Shown here in pieces: positions 57,489-64,000 of a DNA stretch of 64,000 nt. Every line of letters starts with the position of its first letter. Positions within the stretch are counted from its first letter, which is position 1. The notes below the pieces were generated by a model, which searched no databases, was not told the origin of the DNA, and was given only the letters and a program-made list of their open reading frames with translations. The translations under genes and the position numbers were made by a program. This DNA is from Desmodesmus armatus (Eukaryota; Chlorophyta; Chlorophyceae; Sphaeropleales; Scenedesmaceae), in assembly GCA_007449985.2 (NCBI GenBank), contig VIIQ02000225.1:40687-104686 (forward strand), in the 5' to 3' direction.

Positions 57489-58889
57489 CACTCCTCTTGT
57501 TCGTTGTCCTGTCTGTGATTGTGGGTGTCACATTTTCTTCTTCTTCATTTTTCTTCAACTTGTGGGCGGCACATCTCCCGAGCTTAACTTGAAGGTGTTT
57601 GATCAAGAAGCATGGTTGTTGTTGTTGTTGTTCTGTAAATGTTGTCAGGGGTTTGCTACTGCATGAGCGGCTGTGCTGTTGGGGTTCGCATAATTTTTAT
57701 ACCTAGGGCCCAGCTGCATTATGTCTGCTGGTCAGATGCCGGCACCAGCATTTTCTTAACCTTGTCTGCGCAGACCTAGCACAGATGTAGCACCAGGTCA
57801 ATGTGGTAAGGCCGCTGCGTGTTGCTGCTGCTATTGCCTGCACAACCATCTGTATTGCCATGCAGGTCTGCACTGGATACCGTTGTGGGCAACATGGCCG
57901 CACAGCCGTGAAGGCAGCTGACAGCTTCACATCACAGCTGTACTGCACAACTGTACTGCACAGCATTTCAAAGTCTGCGCGCAGCTCTGAGCCTGGTTTG
58001 CAGCAAACAGCATGCAGCACTGCAGATGGTGCTGCCTCGACATCGTCTGCTGAGAGGGTTTAGGGCTGAGGAGCCAAGCTGCAACCAAAACCTCAACCCA
58101 ACATTTTGACGATGCAGAAGGCATTCAGTGTCGTAGCTTGTCAGCACAAGCCGTGGTTGGCTTGTTGTGTTGTCATACTGCTGGCATGGCTCTACGAGGC
58201 TGGCAGGCTGCTGTCGCCAGCAGTCGTGGAGGTTAGCATTGTTGCAATAGGGTGTGTTGTGCTCGTCATACTGGCCATAATTGGCCATAACTCAACTTGG
58301 TTGGCTGATGTGAACATTTGGTGATGTTGCTGTTATGCGCAAATGAGCAAAGGAGGAGGTGATTGACTTCTGTTATGACGTTCTGTTGTGATGTTATGTA
58401 GTCAGCTCTTCGGCTCACATGACTGGTCTTCACTCTGATCTTCACTCCCAACCTGTTGCAAGCGATGTTCACCAGTTGCAAAGCAAGCTTCAGCAGAGGC
58501 GGGCGGCCATCTTCTGCACACATCATGCACACTTGACACACCAACATCGACACACAGGTGATGCAGGACTGCAGAACACACTCCGCGGCCCAATGCAATC
58601 TGCAGCCGCGCCACTGCTGCACACATGTACAGTGCTGGCGTGCAGCCAAACCCTGACAGCGTGAACCCCACTGCAAAGGGGTGACTGCAGTCAATGCAAC
58701 TGTGTGCTGCCTCACACCCACTGAAAAAACCCACAACCACATGCACACACACAAAGACACAGGGTTGAGGCAGCGATATGCTGCCTGCCCATCAGCCCGC
58801 ACCTCGAGAGCTGTTGGGCTGCAACACCCACACAACACTCCTACATTGCAACCTCAGGCACACCAGCTGGCGCTCAGCATGTAACCCTG

Positions 58890-59115
58890 CAGTAATGTCA
58901 GTCAAGGGCGCAACCACCAGCTGTGGTGGCACCCCGGGCTCGCAGATTGCAACCTCCGGCGCACCAGCTTGCGCCCAGCATGTAACCATGCAGCCTTATC
59001 AGTCGAGGGCGCTACCACCAGACTTGGTGACACCCCCGGCCCGCAGAGTGCAACCTCCTTGCGCCAGCTTTGAACCATGCAGCATTGCCAGTTAAGGGCG
59101 CCACCACCAGCTGTG
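58890..59115. repeat. Three tandem units, ~100 bp
   Basis: CAGT(C/T)(A/G)AGGGCGC(A/T)ACCACCAG followed by TGGTG(G/A)CACCCC recurs at about 58898, 58997 and 59089, each followed by GCAACCTCC and GCGC(C/A)(C)CAGCTT-type sequence. No exon source was found. Confidence 0.85.
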
Positions 59116-59367
59116 GTGGCACCCTGGTGGCACCCAAAATGGTCATGCTGTGCCCTACAAGCCCCCATCAACTTGTGCATTGCAGAGGCAAGGCCACAAT
59201 CGTTACAACGCAAGGCAACTTGCCTCCAAGGGAGGCTTGGTGGCAAGGCATGCACCCACATCGTTAGTGCTTGACAAAGGTGTGTGACACGCTGTGGGTC
59301 TGCTCGCACTGCACTTGCAGGCTCTGGCCGCAACAGCACCCAGCAGCCACAGAACAACCAAGATGTT

Positions 59368-59443
59368 TGACTGCTGCTGCTGCTGCTGCTGCTGCTCCTG
59401 CTGGCACTGCTGTTGCTGCCGCTGCAGGCGCCGCCGCTGGTTT

Positions 59444-59481
<38 letters not shown>

Positions 59482-59482
59482 G
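59368..59482 (+). repeat. CTG-rich tracts
   Basis: CTG runs at about 59371..59396 and 59446..59478 with CCG interruptions, just beyond the RWDD1 stop codon. Confidence 0.9.
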
Positions 59483-59580
59483 CTGCTATTGCTGCCTGTG
59501 CCGCCGCTGATGTTGCTGGTACCACCACTAGTGTGTGCTGCTGCTGCTGGTGGTGGTTGGGCTGGCCCAACTTCACCAGG

Positions 59581-61743
59581 TCAGCTGGCCTTAGTTGCTA
59601 GGTACTCGTCCAGCATGTCTTCATCGTCTTCGTCAGAGTCCTCAAAGTCAAAGTCCCCATCATCTTCGTCTTCGTCCTCTTCACCAGCTGCTGCTGCTGC
59701 GCTGTAGTCAACATCTTCCTCGTCATCCCCCACTTCACTGCCGTCTGACTCACCCTTGCCTGGAGGGTGGGTGGGTGGGGATGGGGGGGGGGGGGTTTTG
59801 AAAAGGCGGAAATGAATGTGTGGAAAGGGTTTCGTGGGAAAGGGTTACCCTATCCATCTCTCCCCCTCATCCAACCGCCTCCCTGTACATGTACATGAAC
59901 ATGGACACGGACTGGGCCTATGGACATGGGATGCAGTATGTACATCGACATGGAAATGTGCACGTTCATGGCGGAATGTCATGTCTCTCACCTGCTGCCA
60001 GCTGCTGCATGAACCACTGCTTGCCAGAGATGCGCCCATCGCGTGCGTCACCCTTGACACCCGCTGACGGGTCTGACACACCCTTCTTGCGCTCTGTGAC
60101 GACAGCATACACACACGCGGCAGGCAGGGGCAACAGCAGGTTGTATCAAGCAGTAGCCACCACCATCAACTTGCAAGCAACAGGTTGTGTCAAGCAGCAT
60201 CTATCGTCATTAAACTCCCTTCTTGCGCTCTGTGAAGACATACACAGGCGCGGCAGGCAGGGGCAAACAGCAGGTGACAACAGGTTGTGTCAAGCAGCAG
60301 CCATCGTCCCTGCTGGCGCAGCCACCCACTCATCTCCACCACTACCACCCTGCCACCCAGCCACCTAGCCACCCACTCACTACCAAAGCAAACCATGTAG
60401 CCAGCCAGCCACCCACCTGGCCACGTGCCAGCCACTCACATCGCCACCACACCACCACAACCTGTCACAGCCACCCACCTGCATCATACTTTACTATGAG
60501 ACATCAACATTCCCACACCACCAACACCCCTACACCTCCAACACCCCATCACTACTATCGTCATGACAACCCACCTGCGCCGCACTTGGCCTTCCATGCC
60601 ATGAGCGCTTGCAAAGAGATGGCTGTCCCTTACAACCCCACCCCCACCCACTTACCGACAAGCCAGACAGCTTAACCACCCACCCAGCCAGCACTCTCAT
60701 CACCACCATTACCCCACCATCCTCACCACCATCTCCTGTTACAGTTACAGTTACAGAAATTGGGCACGGCGAAGCCACCCACCTGCATCATACGTGGGCT
60801 TCCATGCCATGAACGCCACCACGGTGACTGACACGCCTGTATGCAGCCACCCAGCCGCTTTCCAACACACTCACCCACCTAGCTGCCCCCCCCCCCCCAC
60901 CAAGCCACCTACCCCCCCCCCCCCAAGCAGCCACCTACACCACCAACCCTATCACATACAACCTGTCACAGCCACCCACCTGCATCATACTTGGCCTTCC
61001 ACGCGTTGAACGCTTCCACGGTGACTGGTGTGCCGTGTGCTCGTGCTGCTGCACGTGCCGCCTCCTCCTCCTCACGACGCTTCTTCTCCTCAGCATCAGG
61101 GTCAACACCTGACCCGGCGGAGGGGGGGGGGGGGGGGGAGGAGCAGGGGAGTGGGGGGAGGGGTGTGCAGGGTTCAGGGTGCAAAGTGAGTGGGTGGGTG
61201 TGGGTGTATGGTGAGGGTGTGTGTGTGTAAGTGGGGGGGGGGGGGGGGGTCCACCTCATCCAACTGCCATCGCTGTATGGCACGTGCCCCGCTACGGTAA
61301 CACTTTGCTTGGACGCTGTGAATCCCGTCTACATTGCCGGCATGCTACCCATGCACGCTCTGTGCTAATAAGCTAACAGACACACATCCTGGTGGGTCAG
61401 AACCTAGTGTGAGTATGCATACACATCTGCTGCCCCCCCCCCCTCCCACCTGCTCCCGCAGTCCTGGTGCCACCCTTGCACTCACGTCAACAACTGAACC
61501 CTTCATTGTCCACTGCCACCACGACACTCATTCCTGGGATGCTACACATTGTGTCACATTTTCTCCCCCCCCCCCTAGTGTTGAGTATGCACAATGTTGA
61601 GTGTGAGTACGCACACGCTCCCTCTGCTGCCCCCCCCCCCCACCTGCTCCTGCAGGTCCTGCTGCCACCCTTGCTGCCAGCCACTCCTGTGCTGCTGTGA
61701 CCAGATTGTATATCATAGGCATGCCCAAGCTTTCCTGCGTCCA

Positions 61744-61780
<37 letters not shown>

Positions 61781-62317
61781 CAACAGGGATCTGCAGTGAA
61801 TGCAGTGGTGGGATCATGGATCAGTACCACAAAACACAACCACTCTGGACACCCGCGCAACCAGAATAGAGCCGCCAGCTGATGACTGATGTGCTGCAAG
61901 CTCAAGAAACTGCTGATTCAACATCATTCCATGCCCGACACCCCACTTGCACACCCCACAAAACCAACACATGACCCCTGAAACCTGCAGCCCTCCTGCC
62001 TAGCTTACCCACGTGCCCAACCAACAAGTCTTGGGGCCAACTACTTGAACATCTGCTCCCCACTTCCTCCACCCCAATGCACCCTGCGTTTTCCCCCAAA
62101 CACTGCATCCCTCTCCCTGTTCCCCCCCCCACACACACAGACATACACCCTCTATGTGTCTGTTGAGTTCTGCTGTTGCCTCCTGCAGGTCGTTGTCCCC
62201 CCAGCCCCTTGACACTGCGCAGCCGTATGCTGGGGGGCTCATCAGGGTAGGTGGTGTGTGAGCCCACACCAGCTGCATCTGCAACTCAGGCTCCTCTTCA
62301 TCATCTTCAACCTCTAC

Positions 62318-62358
<41 letters not shown>

Positions 62359-62389
62359 CACAGGGAGTGCCAGCCACGCGTGTGTGTGT

Positions 62390-62424
<35 letters not shown>

Positions 62425-63034
62425 GGGGGGGGGGGGGGAGGGGGGGGGCAGGGAACACAGCAGGTGATTAAGATGGGGAGCGTTAAGGCTAACCAGACAG
62501 AGTGATGTGTGAGTGTTGTGAGCCCACACCAGCTGCATCTGGAGCTCAGGCTCCTCTTCTCATCTTCAACCTCTACCTCTGGAGGGGTGGGGTGGGGGGG
62601 GGGGTGGGGGGGGGGGGGGGGGAGGGAAGGTGGGGGGTGGGGGGGGGGCACGAAGGGAGGAAGGGAAGGAGGCCGGTGACAAGAAGAGTAGCTCAGTCAG
62701 GGGTGCAGAAACCAGGGGGCAAGGGATGGGGGATGTGCGGAAGGGGACAAGTGCTGCTTCATCTGCAGGCCACATGCATTGCCTGCCTTGTGCTCAGCTG
62801 CCTGCTGCTGCACACACATGTAACCTGTGTGCAACGATATGCCTTTTCGGTCGATGAAAGCCGCTGTTGAGGCTGCTGCGCGTGCACCACAACCTGCTGA
62901 GGGCAGTATTGTGATGGCCCTGTCTTGCCATGCTTTGACCAGCCCTCGGGTGTGTTGCCCTCGAACTCCTCTAAATGGTCTGCGAAGATTGCCTCTAGAG
63001 TCCAGCTCCATGCTCTGCTCGCTTTCAAATCCAT
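59581..63034 (-). CDS. RWD-domain protein, RWDD1/DFRP2 (Gir2) family
   Basis: Exons: a first exon in 62825..63034 (TLEAIFADHLEEFEGNTPEGW), then about 62150..62319, 61644..61734, 60980..61108, 59992..60093 and 59581..59759; the last four join in phase. Family members bind DRG GTPases and the GCN1 arm of stress signalling. The RWD domain shows ELQMQLVWAHT, YPDEPPSIRLRSVKGL, DNDLQEATAELNRHIE and ESLGMPMIYNLVTAAQEWL. Then follow the hallmark HGTPVTVEAFNAWKAKYDAE, RISGKQWFMQQL and an acidic tail (EEDEDEDDGDFDFEDSDED). Inside the RWD exon the YPDE stretch is one base out of frame with its flanks, compensated at a six-G run near 62198, and the exon donor also carries one surplus G. Exon 1 to 2 phase is unresolved. 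Confidence 0.85.
60200..60860 (-). repeat. Copies of RWDD1 exon ends
   Basis: The exon ending AWKAKYDAG with its GTGGGT donor (60980) is echoed at about 60781..60840 (VAFMAWKPTYDAG) and 60574..60620 (ALMAWKAKCGAG), each with a GTGGG donor. The ERKKG exon start at 60093 is echoed near 60210..60240 (stop soon after). Confidence 0.88.
61425..61790 (-). repeat. Copy of RWDD1 exon 3 end, plus CAG run
   Basis: The exon end ARVAAGPAGAG with donor (61644) is echoed at about 61446..61490 (ARVAPGLREQ plus GTGGGA), with matching C-runs. A (CAG)n run at 61747..61781 precedes the exon's acceptor on the minus strand. Confidence 0.85.
62255..62660 (-). repeat. Duplicated RWD exon start with G-tracts
   Basis: GAGCCCACACCAGCTGCATCT through CAACCTCTACCTCT occurs at 62259..62320 and 62519..62581. 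On the minus strand it encodes the exon start up to LVWAH. Each copy is followed on the plus strand by a (TG)n or G-rich tract (62391..62450, 62585..62650). Confidence 0.9.
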
Positions 63035-64000
63035 CCCGGCTGCCCTGTGACTCGTGACCTACTGTGGGCAGGGTGGTGCTGCCCACTGCAGCTACTGCTG
63101 CTGGCCTGCTGGTGTATGACCGGCAAATGCAGCTGATGGACTTGTACGAGATTGTTCGGTGATAAGCAGTCTTGTGACAGCAGCACCCACAGGCCACAAC
63201 AACCGCCTTGATCTAGTGGCAGCGTTTGGTGATCTACGTCAGGCGAGACACTGGACGACATGCGGCGTTGATCATGATGTTTAGCGTTGCGTGTCACCCT
63301 TTCGATGGGAGTATTTAGTCCATGGCGGTGAGACGGTTGTCAACTCCTAAATTCACTTCCCTGAAGGGGCGGTTATTAAGCTCCAGTTTTAGCACCGATC
63401 ATTGTGTGATCCAACATATGGTTGTACAGCACCACATATCAGGCGTAACCTTTTCCGATCATTTCCTCACGTGCTGCCAAGCGTGCCACAACCCCAGGCC
63501 TTCACCTGCGGCCCCCCTGTGCAGCTCGTCACAGTGATTACACAATCAGCTACGTTTGAGCCTGTGCTTGTTGCTTTTTGCTGACAAAGTCCGATGCGGT
63601 GTTGCGGAACCAACAGCATGCAAGCAACCCGTCCCCAGGGCCCTCTGCAGCACCAGCTGAGGGTCCGGCGAACAATATCCGTATGCGAAGCCGCACCTGC
63701 ACTGCTGCAGCAGCAGCATCCCCACCGTGAGTCCTCCTGACAGCTGAAGCAGCAGTAGCCAGCTGATCCTGGCAGCAGTAACCCCCTACTTTCTTCCTCA
63801 CCAACTTCTTCACTTCGTCCGTGTGTTCATGACTGTCATGTAGGGTTGTGGAGTCCATATATGGCTAAGGCCTGGAGGTCAGGCAGCAATAGCAGCAGCT
63901 GTTGACCACTGTGTCACACAAACGGACCTGCCCCTGCCCAACAAGCGCGTGGTGAGCGACCTGGCCTCAAGTCATCAGAGCGAAAAATACCAGCAGAAAA
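63035..64000. other. 5' flank of RWDD1 gene, right edge
   Basis: A 102-codon minus frame at 63550..63858 (EVKKLVRKKVGGYC) could be an exon of another gene, but no start context, splicing partner or family was recognised. Confidence 0.35.

Larger units (their letters stand above)
57489..59580. other. Region between convergent genes, repeats and weak ORFs
   Basis: A plus-strand frame at 58112..58324 encodes two hydrophobic stretches (CCVVILLAWLYEAG and VVEVSIVAIGCVVLVILAII) and could be a tiny membrane protein, but nothing else supports it. The right half holds the 58.9-kb tandem repeat and CTG tracts. Confidence 0.4.

Noticed and set aside
58112..58324. 70-residue frame with two hydrophobic stretches
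   Set aside because: Plausible membrane peptide, but no homology, promoter or exon evidence, so not called as a gene.
58902..59576. 224-codon minus frame with alanine and serine runs
   Set aside because: Driven by CTG tracts and tandem repeats; no start context, splice chain or family resemblance.
63550..63858. 102-codon minus frame near the right edge
   Set aside because: Some charged helical character but no recognised family and no linked exons.

Overview
This is nuclear DNA of a green alga. The genes are split by many GT-AG introns. The recognisable ones include plastid or plant-lineage types: the ferredoxin-thioredoxin reductase catalytic chain, plant-type acetylornithine deacetylase, the PDX2 subunit of vitamin B6 synthase and a eukaryotic soluble pyrophosphatase. 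CTG/CAG microsatellites, long G/C homopolymers and interstitial TTTAGGG-type repeats are frequent. A chlorophycean (Haematococcus-like) alga fits best, but this is inferred from style and was not tested. No prokaryotic operons, CRISPR arrays or viral genes were seen.

Layout. 0-9 kb: the 3' part of an unidentified gene (-), ferredoxin-thioredoxin reductase catalytic subunit (-), an unidentified protein with one hydrophobic segment (+), and a SnoaL/NTF2-like protein (-). 9.9-15.4 kb: a six-cysteine secreted protein (-), then a head-to-head inverted pair of secreted cysteine-rich genes around a palindromic promoter region. 16.7-26.5 kb: PDX2 (-), inorganic pyrophosphatase (+), a GNAT acetyltransferase (+). 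27.5-41.3 kb: acetylornithine deacetylase (-) and a CobW/COG0523 metallochaperone GTPase (+), divergent across about 0.5 kb. 42-43.7 kb: a tandem array of roughly 255-bp units. 44.9-54 kb: a complete 16-exon pyruvate decarboxylase (-). 54-57.5 kb: a BCCIP/BCP1-type protein (+) whose intron holds an 865-bp TTAA-flanked inverted-repeat element resembling a non-autonomous piggyBac. 59.6-63 kb: an RWDD1/DFRP2-type RWD protein (-).

The most striking property is architectural. In six genes, pieces of exons together with their splice sites are repeated as direct copies inside the adjacent intron or just downstream ('exon echoes'): PDX2, acetylornithine deacetylase, CobW, pyruvate decarboxylase, BCCIP and RWDD1. 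Many echoes keep a consensus donor or acceptor, and some are open in frame. They could supply alternative splice sites and exon variants, or be relics of local duplication.

A second theme is apparent single-base frame breaks at C/G runs (acetylornithine deacetylase, BCCIP, RWDD1). Other long genes (PDC, PDX2, pyrophosphatase) assemble cleanly, so homopolymer errors in the assembly are the likeliest cause. Exon joins below were read by eye from GT/AG sites, phase and family resemblance, without transcripts.
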